64,000 bases of DNA from HKST-UBA178 sp965223815. GTDB taxonomy: Bacteria; Pseudomonadota; Gammaproteobacteria; Chromatiales; Chromatiaceae. Location of the stretch: assembly GCA_965223815.1 (NCBI GenBank), contig OZ245019.1:372001-436000 (forward strand), written 5' to 3'. Positions 14,743-23,500 of the stretch are shown one piece after another (within the stretch, counting starts at the first letter, position 1; the number at the start of each line of letters is the position of its first letter). The position numbers and the translations under genes were made by a program. Below the pieces are notes generated by a model. That model worked only from the letters and a program-made list of their open reading frames with translations. It had not been told where the DNA came from and searched no databases.

Positions 14743-17700
14743 CTATTTTCCAACAGGATTAAGTGGATTGATGAACTGATCCTCCGCCGCCTTCTTGGTC
14801 GGTGGTCCCGGTTCGCTTTCAGGGGGAGTTTTAGGCAGCATATTTCCCAGCACATCCAGCGAATCGGTGATGACACTTCTAGTTGTTGGTCTTCTGGATT
14901 GGACGTCGCCGTCCAGCACCTCTTTACAGGGGTTATTCTTGCTTGTACCCAAGGAGCCGGAGAGTACCACCAAGTAGGCTGGGTTGACCAAGCCAGTGGC
15001 TATTTTTCCCAGCGCGATCAGTGTTTCGCCGGACAATGCCTGGACCTGCGGTTGGGCCAGGGTTCCCCCTAGAGTGATCGGTGCGTCGAGAGTGGCCAAC
15101 CGAATGCCTTTGGGTTTGGGTTGGAATACCCCCTTGAGTTCCTCGGATGGCAACTTGATCTGGACAGCGCCGCCAATGGTAGTTTGGTCTGTATCGAGTA
15201 CGATTCCCTCACTGGCGAATACACCGGCCGACAAACGGTAGCGGCCTGCCATGCAGATAAGTTTCACACCCTTTTCGTCTCCAGTGAATGCTCTGGGTAA
15301 AAATAACTTGAAGAACTCTCCGCCCCACAACCGCATACCATCGATATCGATCATTCCGCCACTGCCATCCATTAGCAGGCTGCCTGAACCCGAGGCGAGC
15401 AGTTCCCGGAATCGTTGACCGCTGCCCTCCATGTCCAATTGTAGATCCAGTTTGCCGGCTACTTTTTCCGAGACATTGAACGCGGCCAGCAATCCGCCGT
15501 AATCCAGTTCATCGGTTGTTAGGGCCATTTTGAGGAACGGTTTGCCCGCCCGCTCAAACAATTCGCTTTGGTAGTGGATTTTGGCGGCATAAGCGGAGTG
15601 GATCTCTCCCTCGGAGATCAATTTTCCCTCTCGTAATCGGCTGCTGAGAGTGTACTCGCCCAGATGGTGTTCCTCCTGGAGCAGATTATGGATGTGGGTT
15701 TTCAGCTGCAAGTCTATCGTCTGCAGGGGGGCGGTGTTCAGGCTAAAATCGGGGATGACGTAGGGACTAGTCGAATCATCAGCGGTTAGGTCGTCTCTTG
15801 CGCCGATAAATAGATCCGCCAGTTGAAGGCGTTGGGCATCGATATCGATACTCAAACTCGGTCGAGGGCCATCGAATTTAACATCAACAGTACCGCTTGC
15901 GATCGATGTTCCCAAGCGCAACTCGGTGATGTGCGATTGCAGAGCCCGTTGATTACCCGACAGTTCGAACTTGGCTCTCAACGGGCCCACTTCCGGTAAT
16001 TCAGGCAGTAGCAAGGCGCTCAATAAGTGAGCCCGGTCGGACTCTACCACAGAGGATAGCTTGTACTCGGGGGCGCCTTCTGACCAGGTAACCTTTCCGC
16101 TTGTTTGAGCCTTGGCTCTGTCCAGCGTGATCTCTTGTGCATTCCAGGCCAGCGAATCTTTTCCGCCTCGAATCGAGATCGTTGCCTCAAAAGGGCCAAT
16201 ATCAGGTAGATTCAGACGGCTGAGGCCATTCAGGTCCGAGAGCTTGCTGCTCCGTAGTCTTGTCTCCAACGCGTACGCCATTTCTGTCGCAAGAGATGAG
16301 AGTTTCCCTCTGGCGTTGAGTCGGGCCGAACCTGAACTTAACCCTAGATCTATGGAGAGCTCATCAGCGATGGTCTTTTCAGTAACCGGACCTGTATTGA
16401 GCCTGAAGTCGAGCGGTTGTTGATCGACTTTTCCCATAGCCTCAACTTGCAACCCCTGGATGTCGTGCTTCATCTTGACCGACCCTTCACGGAGCGCCAG
16501 GGTACGGGTGGATTCCTTGTTGCCTACGGCAAGGTGGAGTCCGGTCGCCGTTAGATTCAGATCGTCGATACCCCTGAGCTGATTTCCCTTTAAGCTACCG
16601 CTCATGGTTACATTCAGCTGCGCCAGCGCCATCTGTTCGAGGGGCGGTTTTACGAACATGTTGATTAATGCTGCCAAATCGAGTGCTTCGGCGTCGGCGC
16701 TGATCTCATAGAAGGGTGTATCTCCCGAAGCGTCCAGTGATAGCTTGGCTTCCAGCTTTTTTGCGAACAAGTTTGTGGGGTGCAGACGCATGAAGAGCCT
16801 TCCCAGCGCCAGGCTGGTTTCAAGGCGAATATCACTGAATGTATGTCCGCCGAGGTGCAGTTCCCTCAGGTTTATTTGCGAATTTTCGACCTCGATTCGG
16901 CGCAGCGCGCTCCAGTCGACTGAGGTTATCTTGGCCGATGACGACTCACTTGGACCCAGTAATTCTCTCAGTGCCCCTATCACGGTCTCGGTAAGCTTAT
17001 CGAGCAAAATATTGACGGAGAGCCGGGGAGGCTCATGCCGGGTATCCAGCGTCAATAAGCCGCTGAGTTGGCTGTCTCCCAGCTTCGCATGGCTAATCTC
17101 CAGTCGAGATGTTTCGAATGTTCCCTGATATGTCGTTTGCAGCTCAAATTCGCCAAGCAGAGGGAGTTGTGAATCGTTCACCAGATAGCGGGTCAGTTTA
17201 TTGAGATCTGCTATCCACAGACGGCTCTCCAGCCGGGTTTCCGCCGATTGCCGCAACGGCCAGCCCAGTGTGCCGGAGGTTTCTAGCTGTCCGTTAGCCG
17301 CCTGTACGCTGGCGCTGAACGGGAGGGGTTGGTCGGCTTTCTGTTCCGAGTTAGGTATATCACTGGAAATGGTGACCGCCAGAGGGTGGTCATTGAGCAT
17401 CACATTCGCATCTAGCTGGACCCCTTGAGACGCCCCTAAGGTGAGACTGGCATAGTCAATAAGCGCAGTAACGGGGGGCGAGTTGGGCTGTGCGTAGTCA
17501 AGCTTTATGTTATTGAGTGAGAGCTTCTCGATTTCCCTGATTCGCCAGCTACTGCTTGCAGTGCTGGTGGAGTCAGCTACTTCCGGCGGCGCCCAATTAC
17601 TACGGCCTTCATGATTGCGCTGGAGAACGATTTCAGCGTTGTCGACCGACAGCAGGGGAAAGCGCAGTTCTCGCTTCAATAACAGCGCGCCCAATAGTAT

Positions 17701-17964
17701 CTTGCCCTCGAATCTGGTTACCCTGGCGATCGGTTTTGGGTTTCCTGAGTCGGGGTTAGCCAACGTGATGTTTTCCGCAACCAGATGCGGACTTAGGCCG
17801 ATGCCAAGATCGAAATCGCCATCGATTCTCCACTCGAGTCCCGTAGCGTGGGAGAGTAGTGCCGTCAGCGGCCTGCGTAGAAGGGACGGTTGATAGATAA
17901 GCAGTGCCGGTGCGCCAAGGATCAACAGTGTAAAGCCGATCCATCTTTTCTTTGGTTTTTGCAC
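14743..17964 (-). CDS. AsmA family protein
   Basis: A 1073-residue envelope protein with one N-terminal membrane anchor (about residues 9-25, after 'MQKPKKRW') and a very long beta-rich periplasmic part. 'ATGLEWRIDGDFDLGIGLSPHLVAENITLANP' near the N terminus and a C-terminal region with 'GSGSLLMDGSGGMIDIDGMRLWGGEFFKLFLP' are AsmA hallmarks. AsmA-like proteins (AsmA, TamB, YhdP, YicH) are thought to bridge the membranes and move phospholipid. The only reasonable start is GTG 17964, which lacks a good ribosome site. A MITE lies 35 bases upstream of the start, so the native promoter region may have been displaced. The tail after 'NPCKEVLDGD' looks disordered. Confidence 0.85.
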   Translation of the reverse strand: MQKPKKRWIGFTLLILGAPALLIYQPSLLRRPLTALLSHATGLEWRIDGDFDLGIGLSPHLVAENITLANPDSGNPKPIARVTRFEGKILLGALLLKRELRFPLLSVDNAEIVLQRNHEGRSNWAPPEVADSTSTASSSWRIREIEKLSLNNIKLDYAQPNSPPVTALIDYASLTLGASQGVQLDANVMLNDHPLAVTISSDIPNSEQKADQPLPFSASVQAANGQLETSGTLGWPLRQSAETRLESRLWIADLNKLTRYLVNDSQLPLLGEFELQTTYQGTFETSRLEISHAKLGDSQLSGLLTLDTRHEPPRLSVNILLDKLTETVIGALRELLGPSESSSAKITSVDWSALRRIEVENSQINLRELHLGGHTFSDIRLETSLALGRLFMRLHPTNLFAKKLEAKLSLDASGDTPFYEISADAEALDLAALINMFVKPPLEQMALAQLNVTMSGSLKGNQLRGIDDLNLTATGLHLAVGNKESTRTLALREGSVKMKHDIQGLQVEAMGKVDQQPLDFRLNTGPVTEKTIADELSIDLGLSSGSARLNARGKLSSLATEMAYALETRLRSSKLSDLNGLSRLNLPDIGPFEATISIRGGKDSLAWNAQEITLDRAKAQTSGKVTWSEGAPEYKLSSVVESDRAHLLSALLLPELPEVGPLRAKFELSGNQRALQSHITELRLGTSIASGTVDVKFDGPRPSLSIDIDAQRLQLADLFIGARDDLTADDSTSPYVIPDFSLNTAPLQTIDLQLKTHIHNLLQEEHHLGEYTLSSRLREGKLISEGEIHSAYAAKIHYQSELFERAGKPFLKMALTTDELDYGGLLAAFNVSEKVAGKLDLQLDMEGSGQRFRELLASGSGSLLMDGSGGMIDIDGMRLWGGEFFKLFLPRAFTGDEKGVKLICMAGRYRLSAGVFASEGIVLDTDQTTIGGAVQIKLPSEELKGVFQPKPKGIRLATLDAPITLGGTLAQPQVQALSGETLIALGKIATGLVNPAYLVVLSGSLGTSKNNPCKEVLDGDVQSRRPTTRSVITDSLDVLGNMLPKTPPESEPGPPTKKAAEDQFINPLNPVGK

Positions 17965-17999
17965 TTCTGTGATTCAGTGCCTCACTGTAGATTGAACTA

Positions 18000-18266
18000 G
18001 GGCCTGTTAACACTAATTGGAACAGTGTCGCCGGAGGCCATTTTATCGCAGGTCAAGGCGCACCGAGCGCGGTGTAGCACCGCTACATAAGCGAGGTGCA
18101 ACGCGGAACTGGGGAAAAATGGCCCCGTCCCTCCGGGTTGCGCCCCAAAAAGGGCCACTCGGCGTTGCTCGTCATTCATTTGGAACCACCAAACCTTACT
18201 CCTCGCGCCTTGATTGGCTCTTTCTGGGGCAGCAACGACGCTGTTTCAATTAGTGTTAACAGGCCC
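18000..18266 (-). mobile_element. 267-bp MITE-like element, copy 2
   Basis: Second copy of the element at 9845-10111, in inverted orientation and of the same length. Ends are the same 19-base inverted repeats; just inside them the two ends of this copy agree over about 31 bases with two differences. It is flanked by TA on both sides (17998-17999, 18267-18268). By eye it differs from copy 1 at only a handful of positions, so both are recent or both are being kept alike by gene conversion. It separates the AsmA gene from the gene at 18305-18976, both on the minus strand, and lies just upstream of the AsmA start. Confidence 0.88.
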
Positions 18267-18304
18267 TAACATATCCTAACGACAGCGAATAAGACGGTGC
18301 TTGA

Positions 18305-18976
18305 TTACTCTCTCAGGCGGATCATAAGGTTGCCTTCCTCTACGCTGACTGCCTCCACACCGTCGGCAAAAGCCTTCCAGAAACCGTCGTCATGGCCAAA
18401 TTCACTGACCAGATCAATATTTTTCAGTCCACCCAGCCAAGCGTTCGGTAGGGGTACGCCCATGATCGTGACGCCACGCAGTTTGACAACAGGACGATCG
18501 TTATCATAGGCAAAGGTGACGCCGGTTTTGGCGCGCAATGTTTTTCCGCCCATTACCGGGAAGTCCTCATCCATGGGAATGAGAATCTTAGCGCTGATCA
18601 GATTCTCCGAAAGGTCAATGGCCACACGTCGGGCTAGATCAGTATTGTTGGCAAGCAGTCCGTTGAGTTCTCGCTCACTGAGCCTGACCTCTCTTGAGAG
18701 GCCGGATTCGCTATATTTTTCCGGTACCAGGTCCGGACTGGATTTACCTGGGGCGGGTGCGGGTGTTTCTAGCCGCTCCAGCTTGTGGGATAAAACCCGC
18801 TCTTCCTCCTGGCTGAGAGTAACCGGAGTGAACTCAGGCGTAAAAAAATAGGTCTTTACCAACCAGAGTGTGGCCGCCGCAGTTATTACCATAGCGACCA
18901 GCACAATCGCTACGATCTGTATCCAGCCAATGCCCTTGCCCCTTTCATTGGCAATTCCTTGGTCCACTTCTCTCAT
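18305..18976 (-). CDS. Single-pass membrane protein, unknown
   Basis: A 223-residue protein I cannot assign. It has a short cytoplasmic N terminus, one membrane helix ('IGWIQIVAIVLVAMVITAAATLWLV', about residues 18-42) and a periplasmic domain. The domain has 'LSERELNGLLANNTDLARRVAIDLSENLISAKILIP' and 'VVKLRGVTIMGVPLPNAWLGGLKNIDL', a pattern that recalls beta-rich lipid-binding domains, in keeping with the AsmA gene nearby. ATG 18976 is chosen because AGGA lies seven bases upstream; the frame is open 104 codons further but that part is not protein-like. An envelope lipid role is inference only. Confidence 0.65.
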   Translation of the reverse strand: MREVDQGIANERGKGIGWIQIVAIVLVAMVITAAATLWLVKTYFFTPEFTPVTLSQEEERVLSHKLERLETPAPAPGKSSPDLVPEKYSESGLSREVRLSERELNGLLANNTDLARRVAIDLSENLISAKILIPMDEDFPVMGGKTLRAKTGVTFAYDNDRPVVKLRGVTIMGVPLPNAWLGGLKNIDLVSEFGHDDGFWKAFADGVEAVSVEEGNLMIRLRE

Positions 18977-19205
18977 GTCTGTGTCCTGTTTTTCTCCACC
19001 CGCCACGCGGTTATCCAACAGTATAGAGAAGAGGGGGGGCGGTTGGTACCGCTGCTTCGGCTGGTCTGAATCGCTAAGTAGAGTTTGCCGGGAATAGCGG
19101 TGGCGGTTATTCTCTATGTCTGCGGTTGATTGTGCCAGGTGGAGTTGTGAACATGGATTGATCGCAGACCGAGTTAGGATAAATAAACCACAAAGAGGAA
19201 AGAGC

Positions 19206-19538
19206 ATGAAAGTTGTGTTGAAGAAGAGCGACGCCCAGGAGCCGTTCAGTTTTTCTTTCGTGGGCGGCAACGGGAAGGTGTTACTCAAGAGCGAAAATTA
19301 TGGTGCCAAGAAGAATGCCGTGAATGGAATCGAATCAGTAAAAAAGAACTGCTCGAGTGACGAACGGTACGAATTGAAAGAGGCCAAAAACGGCCAACAG
19401 TACTTCAACCTGAAGGCTGGCAATGGGCAGGTGGTCGGCACCAGTACCATGTTCGCCAATGAAGCTGATCGCAGTGCTGCGATTGATGAACTCAAAGCTG
19501 ATGGGGCGGCGTCAGCACTGGAAGAACAGGACGCCTGA
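19206..19538 (+). CDS. YegP-like DUF1508 protein
   Basis: A 110-residue protein made of two DUF1508 repeats, each of the form 'FSFVGGNGKVLLKSENYGAKKNAVNGIESVKKN' and 'YFNLKAGNGQVVGTSTMFANEADRSAAIDELK'. This is the E. coli YegP family, small cytoplasmic proteins of unknown molecular function. ATG 19206 has a good GAGGA ribosome site; an open frame upstream is not part of the gene. It is transcribed away from the membrane-protein gene at 18305-18976. Confidence 0.87.
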   Translation: MKVVLKKSDAQEPFSFSFVGGNGKVLLKSENYGAKKNAVNGIESVKKNCSSDERYELKEAKNGQQYFNLKAGNGQVVGTSTMFANEADRSAAIDELKADGAASALEEQDA

Positions 19539-19587
19539 TTGCTCGATATCGGGAGCGCGCGTCGGAGTCGGGTGCTGGCGAGTCGGT

Positions 19588-19651
19588 CTCAGCGCAGATT
19601 GCGGGTCCTAGCTGGCGGCCCCTGTACAGGGTCTTTTGTCCGCCGGCTGAG
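19588..19651. other. Structured intergenic element before msrB
   Basis: The 200-base gap between the DUF1508 gene and msrB can fold strongly. Nine bases at 19610-19618 (AGCTGGCGG) pair with 19640-19648 (CCGCCGGCT) with one G-U pair, enclosing a palindrome CCCTGTACAGGG and a TCTTTT tract. CTCAGC at 19588-19593 could instead pair with GCTGAG at 19646-19651. It may be a terminator, part of the msrB leader, or a small RNA; the sequence alone does not decide. Confidence 0.35.
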
Positions 19652-19738
19652 AACCGCCCCCTAGCCCCCGGTATCCAGATTTTTGGTGGACGGCCAGGGT
19701 GCTGCCGTCCCCATTCACACAACGCGAGGCAAACTGCC

Positions 19739-20206
19739 GTGGCCGATAAATCTGAATCTAATGAGCAAAGTCAGAAGAAACCGTCGACGGAGACGCTCAA
19801 GTCGCGTTTGACACCGCTTCAGTACCGTGTGACTCAGGAGGATGGAACAGAGCGGCCTTTTGACAATGAGTATTGGGACGAAAAGGGAGAGGGCCTCTAT
19901 GTGGATATCGTTAGCGGCGAGCCTTTGTTCTCGTCGCGCGATAAGTTCGATTCTGGAACAGGATGGCCAAGTTTTACGCAACCGCTGGAAAAAACCAAGG
20001 TTGTGGAGAGAGTGGATTCCAAGCTGTTCATGCAACGCACGGAGGTGCGCAGCCGCGAGGCCGATTCACACCTCGGCCACGTTTTTCCCGATGGGCCGGG
20101 TCCGACCGGGATGCGTTACTGTATTAATTCTGCGTCGCTGCGTTTTATCCCAAAAGACCAAATGGCGGAAGCAGGCTATGGGGATTTGCTCGAGCTTTTC
20201 GAATAG
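19739..20206 (+). CDS. msrB: Peptide-methionine (R)-S-oxide reductase
   Basis: Repairs methionine-R-sulfoxide in proteins, using thioredoxin. 155 residues with the MsrB core 'DSGTGWPSFTQP', 'SHLGHVFPDGP' and the catalytic Cys128 in 'RYCINSASLRF'. The zinc-binding CxxC pairs of E. coli MsrB are replaced (Asp56/Ser59 and Ser105/Ala108), so this is the zinc-free type. Cys128 is the only Cys in the protein, hence there is no resolving Cys and the sulfenic acid must be reduced directly. The start is GTG 19739. The N-terminal 20 residues are charged and disordered, with no signal peptide, so it is cytoplasmic. It is followed after 33 bases by the FAD oxidase gene. Confidence 0.92.
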   Translation: MADKSESNEQSQKKPSTETLKSRLTPLQYRVTQEDGTERPFDNEYWDEKGEGLYVDIVSGEPLFSSRDKFDSGTGWPSFTQPLEKTKVVERVDSKLFMQRTEVRSREADSHLGHVFPDGPGPTGMRYCINSASLRFIPKDQMAEAGYGDLLELFE

Positions 20207-20239
20207 TCTTTCCACTTCCTGACCCGAGAAAGGACCATT

Positions 20240-21628
20240 TTGAAACCGACATACGGAGATATCGGCCCCGCCCTGGCCGACCTCGGAGAGCTGTTTGGAG
20301 AGCGGCTGCTGTTGAGCGAGCCGGTTCGTGCCCACCATTCTCACGACGAGTCGAGTTGGCCACCCGCATTGCCCGATGCTGTGATTTACCCGCGGAGCAC
20401 GGACGAAGTGAGCAGGATTGTGTCCGGCTGTGCTGGCCATCGGGTACCGGTAATCGCCTTCGGTGCCGGCACAGCTGTGGAGGGGCAGGTGCAGGCATTG
20501 CGAGGTGGGATCTGCCTGGATTTCTCGGAAATGAACGACATCCTGCGCGTTAATCGTGAGGACATGGATTGCTGCGTGCAGGCGGGGGTCCGGCGTTTGC
20601 AGCTTGATAGCTATCTGCGTGACACTGGATTGTTCTTTTCGGTGGACCCGGGTGCGGATGCAACCCTTGGTGGCATGGCGGCAACCCGGGCCTCGGGTAC
20701 CAATGCCGTGCGATATGGGACCATGAAGGATAATGTGTTGTCGCTGACCGTGGTGTTGGCGGACGGCCGCGTGGTTAAGACAGGCAGCCGGGCGAGAAAG
20801 TCATCTGCGGGTTATGACCTGACGCGACTGTTCATCGGATCGGAAGGCACGTTAGGTATAATCACTGAGCTTGTGGTTCGACTCCACGGCCGGCAAGAGG
20901 CGATTTCCTCCGCGGTTTGCGGTTTCGCTTCTGTGGAAGCTGCGGTGGACACCGTGATTGCCACCATACAAATGGGGGTACCCGTTGCCCGCATCGAGTT
21001 GTTGGATGGGCTGCAGATGCGTGCAATTAATCGTTTCTCCGATCTTCGGTATCCGGAAATTCCCCATCTTTTCCTGGAATTTCATGGCACAAACCTGGGG
21101 GTGCGGGAGCAGGCGGAAGCGGTTCAGGAACTCGCCCGGGAGCACGGCGGTACAGATTTCCAGTGGGCAACCAAGAGCGAAGACCGCAATAGGTTGTGGA
21201 AGGCCAGGCACAACGCCTATCCCGCTGATTTACAGCTGCGCCCCGGGGCCCACCCCATTACCACCGACGTTTGCGTGCCGGTTTCGCGGTTGGCGGAGTG
21301 TATCAGAGAGACCCGGAAAGACATTGATCGTGCCTCCATGCCGATTCCCATGTTGGGGCATGTCGGGGATGGCAATTTTCATCTGTTGATATTGCCCGAC
21401 CCCGGGAGTGCGGATGAAATGCAGGAGGCTGAAGAGATCAATCGAAGGCTCGTTCGCCGGGCGCTCTCAATGGAGGGGACGTGCAGCGGCGAGCACGGAA
21501 TTGGTATGGGTAAAATCGATTTTCTAAAAGAGGAGAATCCCGAGGCCGTGGTAGTCATGAGACAAATCAAGCAGGCCATGGATCCATTGCATATCCTCAA
21601 TCCGGGTAAAGTTGTCGGAATTTTTTAA
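20240..21628 (+). CDS. FAD-linked oxidase, D-lactate dehydrogenase type
   Basis: A 462-residue flavoprotein of the GlcD/Dld family that oxidises a 2-hydroxy acid, probably D-lactate or glycolate, and passes electrons to cytochrome or quinone. The FAD_binding_4 domain covers about residues 35-210 ('FGAGTAVEGQVQALRGGICLDFS', 'VDPGADATLGGMAATRASGTNAVRYGTMKDNV', 'GSEGTLGIITE'). The C-terminal FAD oxidase domain ends with 'GHVGDGNFHLLI' and 'CSGEHGIGMGK'. The start is TTG 20240, six bases after AGGA. There is no iron-sulfur subunit gene next to it, which favours the single-subunit D-lactate dehydrogenase over the GlcDEF complex. Confidence 0.85.
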   Translation: MKPTYGDIGPALADLGELFGERLLLSEPVRAHHSHDESSWPPALPDAVIYPRSTDEVSRIVSGCAGHRVPVIAFGAGTAVEGQVQALRGGICLDFSEMNDILRVNREDMDCCVQAGVRRLQLDSYLRDTGLFFSVDPGADATLGGMAATRASGTNAVRYGTMKDNVLSLTVVLADGRVVKTGSRARKSSAGYDLTRLFIGSEGTLGIITELVVRLHGRQEAISSAVCGFASVEAAVDTVIATIQMGVPVARIELLDGLQMRAINRFSDLRYPEIPHLFLEFHGTNLGVREQAEAVQELAREHGGTDFQWATKSEDRNRLWKARHNAYPADLQLRPGAHPITTDVCVPVSRLAECIRETRKDIDRASMPIPMLGHVGDGNFHLLILPDPGSADEMQEAEEINRRLVRRALSMEGTCSGEHGIGMGKIDFLKEENPEAVVVMRQIKQAMDPLHILNPGKVVGIF

Positions 21629-21865
21629 ACCTCCGGAGTAACATCAAGGTATATCAGCGTATTTCACCTTGCGAAGCCACTGAATATGGGGATGCCGGGT
21701 GGAAAAAAGGCGGATTTCGCGCTTAAATTTTGGGGATATTCTTACAGTTAAGCCGGCTCTGTGGAATTGCCAGGTGTGGAAATCAGGTCTATTATCTTAA
21801 AGCTCGGTAATGTACTTGGTCGAGTAGTGTGTCGAGGTTGAAACAGACTCAGAGGTGTACAGCTC

Positions 21866-22144
21866 ATGGATGTCCAATTTAAGGAAACGCTGAAATCCCA
21901 ACTCCTCGATGAGATAAATCGTATTAATAGACACGTGATCGCTCTGAGGGCGCCTGTGAATGCGGAGGAGCGTTCCGTTATTGCCCGCTATGGAAAATTA
22001 ATTTTTATCAGTCAGCAATTATTGCAGGCTATTGATGGAACGACAGGTCGGCGGGAATTAATTTTCGAAGAGGTACAGGGAGAGCGTCCGGTATCGGGGC
22101 TGACGAGGGGATCATCTTTCAGTCGCCAGCTGGGTGCGAGCTGA
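21866..22144 (+). CDS. Small hypothetical protein
   Basis: A 92-residue soluble protein that I do not recognise. It is mostly helical in appearance ('FKETLKSQLLDEINRINRHVIAL', 'EERSVIARYGKLIFISQQLLQAI') with a Ser/Gly/Arg-rich tail. AGAGGTG lies about nine bases before ATG 21866. Its 3' end overlaps that of the convergent diguanylate cyclase gene by 26 bases. The 237 bases upstream hold no other gene that I can see. It may be a real gene because of the ribosome site and even composition, but no family supports it. Confidence 0.5.
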   Translation: MDVQFKETLKSQLLDEINRINRHVIALRAPVNAEERSVIARYGKLIFISQQLLQAIDGTTGRRELIFEEVQGERPVSGLTRGSSFSRQLGAS

Positions 22145-23228
22145 CCCCGTTTCTGCCGTTGCTCTTGGCACGGTATAGAGCTTCGTCTGCGGCTTTGAGC
22201 AGTTCACAACCATCGGCCATTTGGTTAGCAAGCAGTTCACTTACACCTATTGACACGGTCACCTTGGTTGCGGTTCCGTTTCCCAGGTTTATCTCCTCCG
22301 CTGCGATGAGTGCACGTATGCGCTCCGCCAGTCTGATTGCCTCTGAAAGGTTCGTCTGAGGTAACAGCAGGGCGAACTCCTCTCCTCCGAAGCGTGCCGC
22401 TACGTCGGAGGCTCGCAGGCATTCTTGGACTCTTCGCGAAAGCTCTCTCAAGACTTCATCGCCCGCATCGTGGCCGTGGTGGTCATTTATGCTCTTGAAG
22501 TAATCTGCGTCGACAAAGAGGCAGCTGAGAGGTTGCCGATGGCGTTGTGCGCGGGCTACTTCTTCGGCGAGCCGTTTGTCCAAGTATCGGCGATTGTGTA
22601 ATCCGGTAAGCGCGTCCTTCAGACCGCTGACTACCAAGTGTTCGCGGTTTATGGTGTTCTCCAGGCAAACCGAACTGATTGAGGCTAGGCGTTCGAGAAA
22701 ATCGCTGGCTTTGGCGCTGTGATAACGTGTCGGATCGTTGCTTCCGAGGTTGAGAGAGCCAAACAAGAAGCCATGCCTCAACAGCGGCAGTACAGCAACG
22801 CTGCGTAATTTTGTCTGCCCAGGAAACAGAGGTGCATGGTCGCTTCGCTGATAAGGGCCCAGCAGGGGTTGGCTAAGATCGGCATATACAGGGGAGACAT
22901 CCAAAAGGTTATCCACAAACCCAATGCTGGGATAGCTTTCCGGGGGGTGACCTGTGTTGGTCAGCAAATACCGGAATACATGCTCGGGGTCGTACAGTAC
23001 CAGACTAACCGAGGGTAGTCCGAAGGATTGACGCATCCATTCGGTCAGGGTATTCATCAATTCTGGCAAATTACTTGCCGCCAGCAGCGCGATCTCACGT
23101 TCGTGACAGCGCCGTGAGGTCTCCTCACTGAGCCTCGCCTTTTCCTTCATATCGCGCAGCTGACGCCTAAGCCTGGTGGTTTCGGCATCGGCAGGGGTGG
23201 TTTGAGGAAAACTGGACAGGTGCGGCAT
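22119..23228 (-). CDS. Diguanylate cyclase, GAF-like plus GGDEF
   Basis: Makes cyclic di-GMP from two GTP. About 369 residues from ATG 23228: a short coiled coil ('ETTRLRRQLRDMKEKARLSEETSRRC'), a DUF484/GAF-like sensory domain ('LMNTLTEWMRQSFGLPSVSLVLYD' to 'FGSLNLGSNDPTRYHS') and a C-terminal GGDEF domain starting 'DALTGLHNRRYLDKRL'. The active-site loop is GGEEF, and RASD ends exactly five residues before it, so the RxxD product-inhibition site is present. The frame is open to TTG 23372, but the region before ATG 23228 looks less protein-like; neither start has a strong ribosome site. No EAL domain. No membrane segment, so it is cytoplasmic. Confidence 0.88.
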   Translation of the reverse strand: MPHLSSFPQTTPADAETTRLRRQLRDMKEKARLSEETSRRCHEREIALLAASNLPELMNTLTEWMRQSFGLPSVSLVLYDPEHVFRYLLTNTGHPPESYPSIGFVDNLLDVSPVYADLSQPLLGPYQRSDHAPLFPGQTKLRSVAVLPLLRHGFLFGSLNLGSNDPTRYHSAKASDFLERLASISSVCLENTINREHLVVSGLKDALTGLHNRRYLDKRLAEEVARAQRHRQPLSCLFVDADYFKSINDHHGHDAGDEVLRELSRRVQECLRASDVAARFGGEEFALLLPQTNLSEAIRLAERIRALIAAEEINLGNGTATKVTVSIGVSELLANQMADGCELLKAADEALYRAKSNGRNGVSSHPAGD

Positions 23229-23500
23229 GCTCAGTTTATCGGTATTCTGGGAATTGACTTTAATTCGGTGTTGGTATCGCGATACTGGTTGCAGTCCATT
23301 GTTCAGCCGCGCTGCTGATGGAAGTATGTGGTAGTCGGCCAATTCGCTCGTTATGCTCCGAGCAGTAAACAAGCTGGTGATTCACGCCAGGTTTTTCGCG
23401 TATGATGATGTTTGGGAGTGCTGTTTTCCACGGAAGGAATCAGAGCGCTCTAATCGAGGAAAAGTGGGTCACTTTCTTAACGATGACAAGGAGGTTATCG

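Noticed and set aside
18977..19288. N-terminal extension of the membrane protein at 18305-18976
   Set aside because: It overlaps the divergent DUF1508 gene, and ATG 18976 has a proper ribosome site ahead of the membrane helix.
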